Origin: Tolypothrix bouteillei VB521301
GTDB lineage: Bacteria > Cyanobacteriota > Cyanobacteriia > Cyanobacteriales > Nostocaceae
Direction of reading: 5' to 3'
Assembly (NCBI RefSeq): GCF_000760695.4
Contig: NZ_JHEG04000001.1
Location: 306,314-370,313 of the forward strand
DNA: 64,000 bases
Below the pieces are notes generated by a model. That model saw only the letters and a program-made list of their open reading frames with translations, did not search any database and was not told the origin of the DNA. Shown in pieces: positions 34,901 through 44,187 of this stretch (within the stretch, counting starts at the first letter, position 1; each line of letters begins with the position of its first letter). The translations under genes were made by a program, and so were the position numbers.

Positions 34901-36972
34901 TCTTTCCAGCGATGGGAGAAAAAAACTTCATTCGTTTGAGTATTCCAATCCCACAAACCATCCCCGTTTCCTTCCAAAGCATATCTCCAGTGTTCTTCGC
35001 TGGCTCTCAAAGCTTCTTCAGCACGTTTTAAGTCTGTAATGTCTTGAATTTGAGCAATAAAGTGTAAGGGATTTCCCTGCTTATCTCGTACCAGAGATCC
35101 ATTCAGAAGAATCCTTACAATATGTCCAAGCTTGTGGAAATACCGTTTCTCCATCTGGTAGGTGAAAATCTCACCTGCTAATAGCTGATGCACGTAATAC
35201 AGATCTGTTGCTAAATCATCAGGATGGGTAATGTCTTGGAAGGTTAACGCTAACAACTCTTTTTCGAGGTAGCCAACAATCCGGCATAAGGCAGGATTAA
35301 CTTTAACCCAGTGTCCGTCAAGTGACACGATCGCCATCCCAATGGACGCATCTTCAAAGGCATGGCGAAACTGCTCTTCACTATTTCGTAACGCCGCCTC
35401 AATTTGTCTGTATTCTTGTTCAGCGCACTTGCGCTCGGTGATATCGCTGCCAATGACTAAAAATCCGGTTAAAGATCCTTTTCTATCGCTTAATGCTGTC
35501 ACCGAAAGCAGCACTGGAAACCGAGAGCCATCCTTACGAATGTAAGACCACTCAAATTCTTCAACCTCTTCCCGCTTGGCTTTAGCAACCAACACTTCAA
35601 ATCCCGGTTCAATCGGTACTCCCAATTGTTGAGAGAGATCTCCTGCGCGATGGACGACCTCTTGAGAATCGTGAAATATGGCAGGAGTCATTTTACCAAT
35701 CGCTTCTGCGGCTGCGTAACCAAGCATTTTTTCAGCACCGGCATTAAAACTGGTAATTGTACCGTCTACCGTTGTTGAAATCATGCTGTAATTTGCACTG
35801 TTAAGGATCGCCTTTTGCAACATTAGGGTCTCTTGTAACTGTCGCTCTGCTTTTTCTCGTTTAAAGAATGCCTGTTGCAAACGCTCGTTGGTTTGTTGCA
35901 GTTCACCCGTGCGCTCTGCAATTCGCTGTTCTAATTCTAGATTGAGCTGGTTCGCTCTCTGAATTGCCAAACTCAGGCGTTGCTCGCTCGAAAGCAGTTG
36001 GGCTGTGCGCTTTTCTACCCGCCGCTCTAAGTTGACATTTGCTTGCTGCAACTGGCGTTCAACTCGTCGTCTTTGCAGATCGATCCGATTCAGAGATCGC
36101 GCTTTCCAACTCAGCAATCCTGTAAAGAGCAGAATATCCAGCGTGCTGATTAACGCTGCTTCAATTGCTTCTTCATAGAAATGCAAATGATGACCCAAGG
36201 CACAGGCTCCACCTACTAGAACAGGCAGAGTGATTGTCACGGGTAGCAGTCGCCGCATCATCATGCTTCCAGCTCTGTTGCCAGTCAGAAGGGGTATTAG
36301 CCCGCTTTTGGGAAGCGAAAAAAAAATGCCGACACTGAGTAACTGAAAGGCAATCGCGGTATGAATTCCCATTCCAGTCAAAGGCTCTATTGTATAGAAA
36401 GACACATGTCCGTAAAAATATCTCAGTAAGCCGACAGAGCTGAGAAACCACGCTATCACCATCATGCCTTGAGCCAATCCAACCATGGAACGGCGATCGC
36501 TCTTTAGCAGCAGGAGAGCCAACCCAGATGCTAAGAATGCTACTGCAGTATTAGGAGCCATGCGACCCGGTATTGCAATGCTACCCGTTAGTTCTGGTTG
36601 TTGCATCAAGAGTTGATCGATTCCCAAATTGACGTTAAACCCGTATTCAATTAAGGTCAACGAGGCAACCAAGATAATTAAAAATGCACAAGAAAAAATG
36701 AAAAATTGAGTTTTTCTTTTTAATTTTAAATTTTGAATTTTAAACTGTTGATGCCATGTCCTCAAAGCTGTTCCTGCCAGGATAAAACACAAGGCTGTAT
36801 TCGCCTTCATGGTGGGCAAACCGGGTAACCCGCTTTTAAGCAGGGGAATATTGAATATCCATCCCAAGATGCTAAAAAAACCAATCAGTATCACTGCGAG
36901 GCTGAATTTGTTAGAGAGCGATCGCAGTGATAAAATTGGTAGAGAAGTTTGATTCTTGGGTTGCTTTTTCAT
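31978..36972 (-). CDS. Membrane hybrid sensor histidine kinase: ~8 TM, 6x PAS, HisKA, HATPase, REC, tail
   Basis: A protein of about 1664 residues. The N-terminal 290 residues hold about eight membrane helices (for example SLAVILIGFFSILGWIFNIP and FFIFSCAFLIILVASLTLIE), a sensor module I cannot name. After a long coiled coil come six PAS domains, each closing with DITERK or DISDRK-like motifs. Next are HisKA FLASMSHELRTPLNVILGF (His near 1193), an ATPase with LRQILINLVSNAIKF, EDTGVGIADDE and GTGLGLTISRR, a receiver with ILIVDDLAENRLLLT and acceptor Asp in HLIWMDLRMPVLDGYEA, and the same 70-residue tail seen at 16752 and 38940. The TTG at 36978 extends the frame two codons; ATG 36972 is used. 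It heads a three-gene minus-strand signalling cluster (gaps 140-270 bases). Confidence 0.93.
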   Translation of the reverse strand: MKKQPKNQTSLPILSLRSLSNKFSLAVILIGFFSILGWIFNIPLLKSGLPGLPTMKANTALCFILAGTALRTWHQQFKIQNLKLKRKTQFFIFSCAFLIILVASLTLIEYGFNVNLGIDQLLMQQPELTGSIAIPGRMAPNTAVAFLASGLALLLLKSDRRSMVGLAQGMMVIAWFLSSVGLLRYFYGHVSFYTIEPLTGMGIHTAIAFQLLSVGIFFSLPKSGLIPLLTGNRAGSMMMRRLLPVTITLPVLVGGACALGHHLHFYEEAIEAALISTLDILLFTGLLSWKARSLNRIDLQRRRVERQLQQANVNLERRVEKRTAQLLSSEQRLSLAIQRANQLNLELEQRIAERTGELQQTNERLQQAFFKREKAERQLQETLMLQKAILNSANYSMISTTVDGTITSFNAGAEKMLGYAAAEAIGKMTPAIFHDSQEVVHRAGDLSQQLGVPIEPGFEVLVAKAKREEVEEFEWSYIRKDGSRFPVLLSVTALSDRKGSLTGFLVIGSDITERKCAEQEYRQIEAALRNSEEQFRHAFEDASIGMAIVSLDGHWVKVNPALCRIVGYLEKELLALTFQDITHPDDLATDLYYVHQLLAGEIFTYQMEKRYFHKLGHIVRILLNGSLVRDKQGNPLHFIAQIQDITDLKRAEEALRASEEHWRYALEGNGDGLWDWNTQTNEVFFSHRWKEMLGFLDTEIGNQLSEWDKRVHPDDKERVDAEVEQHFRGEVPQYVSEHRILCKDGTYKWILARGLVMSRDERDRPLRVIGTHTDISDRKQIEEQLRRSEAALIEAQQIARVGNWELDLMTQQIIWSEELFRMFGFDPANPEPGYTEHFNCIHPDDRHLLQQHLEQTTKNGTPYKIDLRFFHSDGTLGYMEARGKAIRDERGRVIRILGTALDITERKRTEEALAKELLRSKVLFKASFDGIVVLDRLGNAIEASESFAQMLGYTPEEVATLHVSDWDAQWSKEELARIIQSSHFINAPFETVHRRQDGSLYEVEISVSNVDLENEHILICICRDISVRKRIEAERQQAEAALRQSEERLQLALEASGDGLWDWNLATQTVYVSPRYQEMLGYKADELSINPDTWNTWIHPDDKSWVFGTLNAHLQDSSVPYGFDYRVKTKSGEWKWIANYGKVVARDEQGNALRMIGTHKDISDRKCIELELQQAKEAAEAANQSKSTFLASMSHELRTPLNVILGFTQVLSREPSLSVVQKETIQTIHRSGEHLLSLIEDILDLSKIEANRINVEKISFDLFEILRALEDMLHHKAASKNLQFRFEIAPEVPQFITTDAKKLRQILINLVSNAIKFTEKGGVTLRVKAEAIAQSIIESSESSMARADRTTLLIFEIEDTGVGIADDEIEVVFDAFVQSGSGKMASGGTGLGLTISRRLARLMNGDISVSSVVGKGSTFFVRLPIQIPSRGSVPASKQERQLIGLVPGQPKYRILIVDDLAENRLLLTTLMTQLGMEIREATNGQEAIALWQQWQPHLIWMDLRMPVLDGYEATQKIRALSTGKFPVVIALTAQASTSNRTLALASGCNDFVIKPFDENFLYRKMAEYLNLQFFYTESQEGSDDRSITTAQNTSTVLTAQNLSVMGADWLTALYTAAQIGDEEEIEQLLQDIPDSHAPLANQLKQLARDYQFGAIKLLIQEAFT

Positions 36973-37113
36973 AGCCAATTCAATTGCAATTTATCATGAA
37001 ATATTCCCAGCGAAAATAATGAACTGAATAATAGCGAAAAAACAATCAACGGTTTATGACATCTGACTCGCGGATTTTTATGGCGAGCAACGCCCATCAA
37101 CAATAGGATTTCA

Positions 37114-38667
37114 TCAGGTAAAGACTGCATCCGCTTTCTCCATTCTAGAGATCGTGTTACCAATTGAAGTACTCAGACAAGGCTGTTTGTAGGAGCAGTA
37201 ACGATTTCGCCCCTCATCTTTTGCTGTATATAATGCTCGGTCTGCGAATGCAATCAGATTGTCAAAAGAGGATTCATCTGTAGGAATTAAAGTAGCAACG
37301 CCCATACTGAGAGTCACAATACTGTTTACTTGAGAGCGTGGATGAGAAATGTTTAAATTCGCCAGTGTTACCTGAACCCGCGCTGCAACATTAAGTGCTT
37401 CTTGAGTTCCTGTGTTTGGAAGGATAACGGCAAACTCTTCCCCACCATAGCGAGCAGCCAAGTCCCCAGGACAGCGAATGCTTTGAGCGATCGCTTGAGC
37501 CACCTGTTTTAAACAATCATCTCCTGCCTGGTGTCCGTAGTGGTCGTTGTAGGCTTTGAAAAAGTCGATATCGCATAGAATAAGTGATAGCGGTGCTTGT
37601 TCTCGCCCTAGCCCCTTCCATTCCTGTTGTAAAAATTCATCAAAATAGCGGCGATTGGCAATCTGAGTCAACCCATCAAGGTTGGCTAGACGCTGCAATT
37701 CTCGATTAGCCTGTCTGAGACTTTCCTCTGAATGCTTGCGCTCCATAAACCCACCCAATTGCACGGCGATCGCACTCACCAGTTGAACTAGCTTTGTATC
37801 CAACTCGTTTTTGCTCCGCTTAAAGAAAACCATAATTGCCAAGACTTGCCCATCTAGAACTATCGGCACAGCAAAAGCTGCTTTGAGCCCAACTGCACTG
37901 GCATCTTGCGATCGTAAAAATACGGAAACGGGTGTAGGAGACAAATCAGCAATCCACTCTGGTTGCTGGGATGCCCAGACCCTACCCACCAGACCCGCAT
38001 TGCAACTAACCATATGAAACTGGTTAGTTTCAACAAAGTGCCGCAGTTGTAAATCTTGTGAATTGTAACAAGTCCGGTTTAAGTAGAAGGCTGTTCCATC
38101 AGGTGTAGGTGTCCAAGCTTCGCCGTAGTCCCACGCGATCGCCAGCCTCACTTTGCACAGCATTGCACCTAGAGCCGCCTCAAAATCTAATGCCTCGCTC
38201 ACCGCCTGAATTGTGGTTAATAACAGTTGAGTCTCTGCTTGTGCCTGTTTTCGCTCTTGGATCTCTTGTTGGAGTTGTTGCTTTTGCCATTGGAGTGTGA
38301 GTTGTTGCTGAACTCTCGCTAAAACCTCTTCAGCCTCAAAGGGCTTTGTGATGTAGTCTGCACCCCCAACGGTAAAAGCTTTGACCTTATCTGCCGTGCT
38401 ATCCATAGCACTGAGGAAAATCACGGGAATCTCACATATTTGGGGCAAAGACTTCAACGTCGAACAAACTTCATAGCCATCCATTTCTGGCATTTTAACA
38501 TCTAGCAAAATCAAGTCAGGTGGTTGAATCTGAGCCGACTCCAGCGCAGTGGCTCCGTTTAATGCCTTCCTAACCTTGTATCCTTGCTGACTCAAAATGG
38601 ATGCCAGTACCCGCAAATTGTTGGGTTGATCGTCCACAATGAGCAAACTCCCAGCACCTTGCGCCAT
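37114..38667 (-). CDS. Response regulator diguanylate cyclase: REC-GAF-GGDEF
   Basis: A 517-residue cytosolic c-di-GMP synthase controlled by phosphorylation. Receiver domain 8-125 (LLIVDDQPNNLRVLASIL, acceptor Asp in PPDLILLDVKMPEMDGYEV), GAF domain about 155-305, GGDEF domain about 330-495 with LILCDIDFFKAYNDHYGH and the active-site loop ARYGGEEFAVILPNT (near 410). The residues before the loop are CPGDLA, so the RxxD product-inhibition site is not present in canonical form. It lies between two hybrid kinases on the same strand and is the natural phosphotransfer or output partner for one of them (inference). ATG at 38667 with AAGG about eight bases before it. Confidence 0.94.
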   Translation of the reverse strand: MAQGAGSLLIVDDQPNNLRVLASILSQQGYKVRKALNGATALESAQIQPPDLILLDVKMPEMDGYEVCSTLKSLPQICEIPVIFLSAMDSTADKVKAFTVGGADYITKPFEAEEVLARVQQQLTLQWQKQQLQQEIQERKQAQAETQLLLTTIQAVSEALDFEAALGAMLCKVRLAIAWDYGEAWTPTPDGTAFYLNRTCYNSQDLQLRHFVETNQFHMVSCNAGLVGRVWASQQPEWIADLSPTPVSVFLRSQDASAVGLKAAFAVPIVLDGQVLAIMVFFKRSKNELDTKLVQLVSAIAVQLGGFMERKHSEESLRQANRELQRLANLDGLTQIANRRYFDEFLQQEWKGLGREQAPLSLILCDIDFFKAYNDHYGHQAGDDCLKQVAQAIAQSIRCPGDLAARYGGEEFAVILPNTGTQEALNVAARVQVTLANLNISHPRSQVNSIVTLSMGVATLIPTDESSFDNLIAFADRALYTAKDEGRNRYCSYKQPCLSTSIGNTISRMEKADAVFT

Positions 38668-38752
38668 AGTTCACCTTCCTTAAGGGGTTTTTTAATTCAG
38701 AAAAGACCAGTCCGATACTTAAAGATGACCTTTTAAAAGGTTAAACCTCAAC

Positions 38753-38788
38753 CGTAAATTTTCTATTTTTACGTAAATTTTCGTAAAT
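38753..38788. repeat. Three CGTAAAT repeats upstream of the diguanylate cyclase
   Basis: CGTAAAT occurs in direct orientation at 38753, 38772 and 38782, spaced 19 and 10 bases, 85-120 bases upstream of the diguanylate cyclase start. Such phased repeats can be response-regulator binding sites; no protein is assigned. Confidence 0.35.
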
Positions 38789-38939
38789 CTTTTAACAATC
38801 GAGCAAAAGCCAACCCGGTCCAAAACCCGTAGTATGCCTTAAATTCAGTTATGCTACAGTTACTTTTTTTACCGATTCTATATTTTGATTTTCCAATGAA
38901 ATATTCAGAACCGAAGTATTGCGGTTTAATAAAGATACC

Positions 38940-41381
38940 CTAAATTTTAGTATTTTCTATAAGTTTTATAATGGGTTCAAATTTAAAATCATTCACAAAT
39001 TCCTGTAAAGCAAAAGCTAAGGTAACAAATTTCTCTGGAATTTGTTCGATGAGTTGAGCTATTTCTTCGTCATCACACAACTGTGCTGAACGATACAATT
39101 GCTTCACCCAGTTTGACGGCATTTGAGATAACAAACACTGTAGTTCGCTCTCAGACGATTGTTGTGAAATTTCTTCCTTTTGTTGTGCATAAATATATTG
39201 CAATCCCAAATAGGCTGTCATTTTAACATATAAATATTCTTCCCTAACAGGTTTGGTGATATAGTCATTGCAACCGAGAGCAATTGCTAAAGCGCAATCC
39301 CTTTGTGAAGCATGGGCTGAAAGCGCAATAATGACAGTTTTATCACCTCCATTTTCCGCACGGATTTTTTGTATGGTTTCATAACCATTCATGACTGGCA
39401 TTTGGATGTCCATCCAAATGAGATGGGGTTTCCACTCTTGCCACAGATGAAATGCTTCTTGCCCGTTACTGGCTTCGCGCACTTCCAAACCCAAACGAGT
39501 CATGAACTCTATCAAAAGTAAGCGATTTTCCGGTTGGTCATCCACGACGAGAATCCGGTATTCTGGTTTGGTGGCCAGCCCTATGACTTGACGGTGCGAT
39601 GGCTCTTGTGGTATTAATGCTACAGGCACAATGCGGACGGGAATTTCAAAGATAAACGTACTTCCTTTACCGAGAGTGCTGCTTGCAGAAATATCACCGC
39701 CCATTAACTGCACAAATTTGCGGCTAATCGCAAGCCCCAACCCAGTGCCTTCTTTCGATATCTTTCCCGATTGGCTTTGCATAAAAGCATCAAAAATTTG
39801 CTCGAGTTCATCAGTTGCTATACCAACTCCAGTATCTTTTACCTCAAAGCGTAAAATTTGGGAAAACGGTTTGCCTGCGCCTTGTCCCGACGCCGAAGTC
39901 CCTAGTTTCAGCCTTAACATCACACCACCCTCAGTTGTAAATTTGATGGCATTACCTAACAGGTTGAGGAGTACTTGACGCAGTTTTTTGCAATCTGCAA
40001 TAATGTATTGGGGTACGTCTTTGGCAATTTCTAAGCTGAAGGATAAGCTTGTGGCATCTGTCCGCTGTTTCAGCATTGCGGCTACAGATTCTACCAAATC
40101 AATTAAGTCAAAACTGATTTCATCTAACGTGAGGCGATCGGCTTCTATTTTAGAAAAGTCCAGTACATCGTTAATCAGATTGAGTAAGTGATCTCCACTG
40201 CGGCTGATAATCTTTAAATGTTCTTGCTGCTGGGGAGTCAGGGTTTTGTCATGGCTCATAACTTGGGCAAATCCCAAAATCACATTCAAGGGAGTACGCA
40301 ATTCATGACTCATGGCAGCTAAAAAAGCACTTTTGGCTTGGTTGGCGGCTTCGGCTGTGGTAGCAAGTTCCTTTGCCTTGGCTTCACTTTCTTGTAAATC
40401 CCGAGTGCGGTCAAAAACGCGTTGTTCTAGTTCCGCATTGGCTTGCTGCAAACTCTTTTTTGCACGGTAGTTTTCTGAGACAATTGCTAGGACGGCCATT
40501 GTAGTCACAGAGATGGTGCCCATAAACAGTTGCAGGAACAGAAGAGTATTCTTTGTGAGAGCAACCTGATAAAAAAAACCTAATTTGTAAGAGGTAGTAA
40601 TGGCAGCAATCGTGGCAATGAACATGACACCAAAAGTGGCAATTTTTGCGCCAAAACGAAAGGCAGCCCAAAGCAATGGTGGTAAGAGGAGGTATTCTAC
40701 AGGTTGGTTTTTGCCAAAGGTGAAATAGGCAACGGCAATTAAGCTCGTACAAGCAACTAACACCTCCCAATGCAGCCAAGATTTGGTTGTGGAATCTCGT
40801 TGCGATCGCCCCCACGCTATAATTAAGGGAGCATACACCAAAATCCCAATGGCATCACCAATCCACCAATTGTAGAAAACTTGTAGAAAATTGTGCCAAG
40901 CTGTAAACCCATTCAGAGTCACTCCGACTACGCCAATGGCTGATTGCAGGATTGTTCCGGTAAATAGGCTGCATAGAGTAAAAACCACTACATGGCTGAC
41001 TTGAGTAAAGGGATAAGTCGTACCGATGAAGCGTAAAATCAGAGTGACTGAAATGAACGACCCAAGGGTTGTACCAGCAGCCAAGAAAGTAGCAATTGGT
41101 AAATTAGCTGAGTTAAGGAGATTACCACAAAATGCTCCTAAGAAAATACCCAGCCAGCGCGATCGCCCCCAAAGTAACAATAACCCAACTGCGAAGCCCG
41201 CACTGGGCCACACGGGTGAACCATACTTTGAAATAGGTAGTTTATAAAGCACTAACCACGCGGTTGTCACATAAACAACAGCAATAACGAGAACTTGAGT
41301 TAACCAACGGGTATTATTAATTTTCAAACCAAGACGAACAAGAAACCGGGATAAAAGTAACAGGTGGTTTTTCAACATCAT
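38940..41381 (-). CDS. MASE1 hybrid sensor histidine kinase: MASE1, HisKA, HATPase, REC, tail
   Basis: A protein of about 813 residues. The N-terminal 290 residues form a MASE1-type membrane sensor (VLVIAVVYVTTAWLVLYKLP, YGSPVWPSAGFAVGLLLLWG, FLGAFCGNLLNSANLP), followed by a coiled coil. Then come HisKA FLAAMSHELRTPLNVILGF (His near 358), an ATPase with LRQVLLNLLGNAIKF, KDTGVGIATDE and GTGLGLAISRK, a receiver (RILVVDDQPENRLLLIEFM; Asp in HLIWMDIQMPVMNGYE, near 655) and the shared tail. The frame is open to a TTG at 41456, but residues before MMLKN (41381) are atypical, so the ATG at 41381 is preferred. MASE1 domains occur in kinases and cyclic-di-GMP enzymes; their ligand is unclear. The neighbouring GGDEF protein fits that theme. 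Confidence 0.93.
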   Translation of the reverse strand: MMLKNHLLLLSRFLVRLGLKINNTRWLTQVLVIAVVYVTTAWLVLYKLPISKYGSPVWPSAGFAVGLLLLWGRSRWLGIFLGAFCGNLLNSANLPIATFLAAGTTLGSFISVTLILRFIGTTYPFTQVSHVVVFTLCSLFTGTILQSAIGVVGVTLNGFTAWHNFLQVFYNWWIGDAIGILVYAPLIIAWGRSQRDSTTKSWLHWEVLVACTSLIAVAYFTFGKNQPVEYLLLPPLLWAAFRFGAKIATFGVMFIATIAAITTSYKLGFFYQVALTKNTLLFLQLFMGTISVTTMAVLAIVSENYRAKKSLQQANAELEQRVFDRTRDLQESEAKAKELATTAEAANQAKSAFLAAMSHELRTPLNVILGFAQVMSHDKTLTPQQQEHLKIISRSGDHLLNLINDVLDFSKIEADRLTLDEISFDLIDLVESVAAMLKQRTDATSLSFSLEIAKDVPQYIIADCKKLRQVLLNLLGNAIKFTTEGGVMLRLKLGTSASGQGAGKPFSQILRFEVKDTGVGIATDELEQIFDAFMQSQSGKISKEGTGLGLAISRKFVQLMGGDISASSTLGKGSTFIFEIPVRIVPVALIPQEPSHRQVIGLATKPEYRILVVDDQPENRLLLIEFMTRLGLEVREASNGQEAFHLWQEWKPHLIWMDIQMPVMNGYETIQKIRAENGGDKTVIIALSAHASQRDCALAIALGCNDYITKPVREEYLYVKMTAYLGLQYIYAQQKEEISQQSSESELQCLLSQMPSNWVKQLYRSAQLCDDEEIAQLIEQIPEKFVTLAFALQEFVNDFKFEPIIKLIENTKI

Positions 41382-41504
41382 AGGTGGGTGCAAGTAAAAC
41401 GAAAGCAGAGCGGTAAAACCTGTTACAGTTTTATCAAAGGTCTGAAAGTACCCCAAATTATCGACTCGAAGGCAGAAGGTACTAAAAGCACGCCTTACTA
41501 ACTT

Positions 41505-42479
41505 TTAATTCGTCTGAAAAATATTTTGCACCATTTTTTTTCCCGAACTTTCCGCCATACGATCCAGCTGTGCAACCTCACCAGCATCTAAATACCAGCC
41601 CAAAGCACCAATATTTTCCCTTGCTTGCTCTACAGATTTTGCTCCAGGAATCGGAATGGTTCCTTTACTCATACACCAGTTGATTGCCACTTGCGATATG
41701 GTCTTGTTTCTGACTTCCGCAATCTCTCGCAAACAGGCTAACAACGGATGAATACTCGGTAGTAATTGCCTAAATAATAAACCACGAATACCTTTGGGAA
41801 AAGGACCTTTTTCCGAATATTTTCCTGTCAATAACCCTAATGCCAAAGGGCTATAGGCAATCAATTTAATTCCAAGTCCATCACAGATCTCTTTCAAACC
41901 CAGTTGGGTTACGGGATAGGTAGACAAAAGTGAATACTGAACTTGTAAGGTTGCGATTGGTACGCCTCGCTCTGCAAATCTTTTATACACCCATTGGAGC
42001 CGTTTGGGACCATAGTTAGATAAACCCACTCCTTTCACAAGCCCTTGTTGGTAAAGATCGGCAAGACCATCTAAAAGTTTACCCTCTTGCCAAGGAGCAT
42101 AATTTGCTGTAGACCAATGCATTTGCACCAAATCGACATTTCTTCCCAAGCGTTGGGCTGAGGATTGACAAGCAGACACTATGGATTTTCGTGTCAACCT
42201 CCACGGATAAGCAGCAAGTTTTGTGGCAATGCAAATATCGTTTTTATTGGAACCCACGTATTCTTTGGAAAAACGTCCCAACAGTTGTTCGCTTCGCCCG
42301 TTTAATCTTCCTGTTCCGTAGGAGTCCCCCGTATCAAATAAGGTCACGCCATGACTGACGCACAAGTCAAAAACAGCTTGCAACTGGCTATCCATACTTT
42401 CATCGTACCCCCAGAGCAATCGGTTACCCCATGCCCAAGTTCCACAGCCCATAGTTGAAAGGGAGAGTTGGTGATGCAT
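41505..42479 (-). CDS. Aldo/keto reductase
   Basis: A 324-residue NADPH-dependent oxidoreductase of the (beta/alpha)8-barrel AKR superfamily. The catalytic tetrad can be read: Asp and Tyr in LFDTGDSYGTGRLNGRSE (near 50 and 55), Lys in ICIATKLAAYPWR, His in LVQMHWSTANYAP. The cofactor-binding C-terminal part has IPIPGAKSVEQARENIGAL. The length is normal. It reduces aldehydes or ketones; the substrate is unknown. A single gene, divergent from the glycoside-hydrolase-like gene. Confidence 0.94.
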   Translation of the reverse strand: MHHQLSLSTMGCGTWAWGNRLLWGYDESMDSQLQAVFDLCVSHGVTLFDTGDSYGTGRLNGRSEQLLGRFSKEYVGSNKNDICIATKLAAYPWRLTRKSIVSACQSSAQRLGRNVDLVQMHWSTANYAPWQEGKLLDGLADLYQQGLVKGVGLSNYGPKRLQWVYKRFAERGVPIATLQVQYSLLSTYPVTQLGLKEICDGLGIKLIAYSPLALGLLTGKYSEKGPFPKGIRGLLFRQLLPSIHPLLACLREIAEVRNKTISQVAINWCMSKGTIPIPGAKSVEQARENIGALGWYLDAGEVAQLDRMAESSGKKMVQNIFQTN

Positions 42480-42826
42480 TTTATACTTATCCTTTACACA
42501 AGCTTATTCAAAAGTTCATCGTTAGACCATCCAGTTAACAATATCAGCATCCATAATATGACATATTGACTAACTACTTATCAGACATCTCCAAAAAACA
42601 ATGTAAAGACTGGCTATGCTTGGTCTCTACAAAGATTGTAGATGACGAACCATTCATTATCTGGAGATATCTATTCTCTAGATAAGAATCAACACTGGCA
42701 CAACTAGCTTAATATCTGCGTCTACCACCTCAAGTATGCTCCATCTTTTTCAAGATCCCATGCAGAAACATCAATGCGTCAGCTTAAACAAACAAACACC
42801 ATCGCTTTATTCTTTAATAAGCAGAA
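42480..42826. other. Divergent promoter region
   Basis: About 350 bases between divergently transcribed aldo/keto reductase and GHL10 genes. I see no gene and no strong hairpin; AT-rich promoter-like stretches occur near 42540-42580 and 42660-42710. Confidence 0.4.
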
Positions 42827-44173
42827 ATGCTTGTAAACTATAAGATTGGTGGGTTGAATCAGAAAAACACGCGGTGGAGCGTGTGGTTAGTTACAGCATT
42901 CTTTAAAGCTATGAAATTGACATCACGTTTCATGACTCAAGGTTGGCGGCGAATACTCAAATCTCTGTTCCCCATCCTTGTTGTACTCTCGTTTACTACG
43001 GTACTGCTAGTAGATAGCTTAACTCCGACACTGGCACAACTTCCACGTCACGAAATTCGTGGTGTCTGGATGACCAATAACGATTTCAATGTCATGAGAG
43101 ATCGTTCTAAAGTACAGGGTGCAGTTACCCAACTGCGGAAGTTGAACTTTAACACGATTTATCCTGTTGTATGGAATTCGGGCTATGTCATGTATCCCAG
43201 TGCAGTAGCCAAACGTGAGGGAATTCAGCCTTTTGTCTTGAAAGGCAATGATGGACGTGATATACTTGCAGACCTGATTGCCCAAGCCCACAGTCAAGGT
43301 TTGTTTGTGATTCCCTGGTTTGAATTTGGATTCATGACTCCAGAAACATCAGAACTAGCCATGAATCATCCAAATTGGCTGACTCAAAAGCGTGATGGCA
43401 GTAAAGCTTCAGTTGGTGCAGCTGGCGAAGTCGCATGGCTCAATCCATTTCATCCAGAAGTACAGCAATTTATCCGCGATCTTGTACTGGAAATAGTGAC
43501 TCAATATGATGTCGATGGCATTCAGTTTGACGATCACATGAGTTTGCCCTCGGAATTTGGGTACGATAAGTACACAGTTTCACTGTACAATCAAGAGACT
43601 AAAAACACTCCTCCGAGCAATCCTCAAGAACCATCGTGGTTGCGCTGGAGAGCGGATAAAATCACAGCATTTATGGTACAGCTCAATCAAGCTGTCAAAG
43701 AAAGAAAACCAAACGCAATTTTTTCTGTTTCCCCCAATTACTACGATTTTGCCTATAAGTTTCACCTGCAAGACTGGCTCACTTGGGTGCGGATGAATAT
43801 CGTAGACGAACTGATCGTGCAAGTTTATCGACCCAATCTGGACAGTTTTATTCAAAAGATTTCCCGCCCGGAAATGCAAGAAGTGCAACAAAAGATTCCT
43901 ACCGGGGTCGGTATTATGGCGGGGTTGCGGAATAATCCAGTTCCCATGCAACAAATTAAAGCTCAAGTGCGAGCTGTTCAAGAACGCGGTTTGGGTGTCG
44001 CCTTCTTCTACTTGGAAAGTCTGTGGAATTATGCGCCCGAACCCACTGCACAAAGACTGGCTGGGTTTCAAAGCTTGTTTCCTTATCCCGCCGCCCGTGC
44101 TAGGGCTGAAGTCCGTTCTGTTAGTACAACTGAGACTAACAGAGACTTGGAATTAGAAATCCGCGAGCAGTGA
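42827..44173 (+). CDS. Exported GHL10 (PF02638) glycoside-hydrolase-like protein
   Basis: A 448-residue secreted barrel protein. The N-terminal export signal is ILKSLFPILVVLSFTTVLLV with likely cleavage at TLA-QLP. The GHL10 domain starts RHEIRGVWMTNNDFNVMRDR. Further hallmarks are FNTIYPVVWNSGYVMYPSAV, LFVIPWFEFGFMT, the substrate-pocket VDGIQFDDHMSLP with paired Asp residues, and FSVSPNYYDFAYK. The family is related to GH10/GH13-type hydrolases and is suspected to cut envelope or exopolysaccharide glycans, some members peptidoglycan. ATG codons at 42911 and 42932 would give a more compact signal peptide; none has a good ribosome site. It ends 14 bases from the convergent purT. Confidence 0.9.
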   Translation: MLVNYKIGGLNQKNTRWSVWLVTAFFKAMKLTSRFMTQGWRRILKSLFPILVVLSFTTVLLVDSLTPTLAQLPRHEIRGVWMTNNDFNVMRDRSKVQGAVTQLRKLNFNTIYPVVWNSGYVMYPSAVAKREGIQPFVLKGNDGRDILADLIAQAHSQGLFVIPWFEFGFMTPETSELAMNHPNWLTQKRDGSKASVGAAGEVAWLNPFHPEVQQFIRDLVLEIVTQYDVDGIQFDDHMSLPSEFGYDKYTVSLYNQETKNTPPSNPQEPSWLRWRADKITAFMVQLNQAVKERKPNAIFSVSPNYYDFAYKFHLQDWLTWVRMNIVDELIVQVYRPNLDSFIQKISRPEMQEVQQKIPTGVGIMAGLRNNPVPMQQIKAQVRAVQERGLGVAFFYLESLWNYAPEPTAQRLAGFQSLFPYPAARARAEVRSVSTTETNRDLELEIREQ

Positions 44174-44187
44174 TCGTTGAGTGTCAG

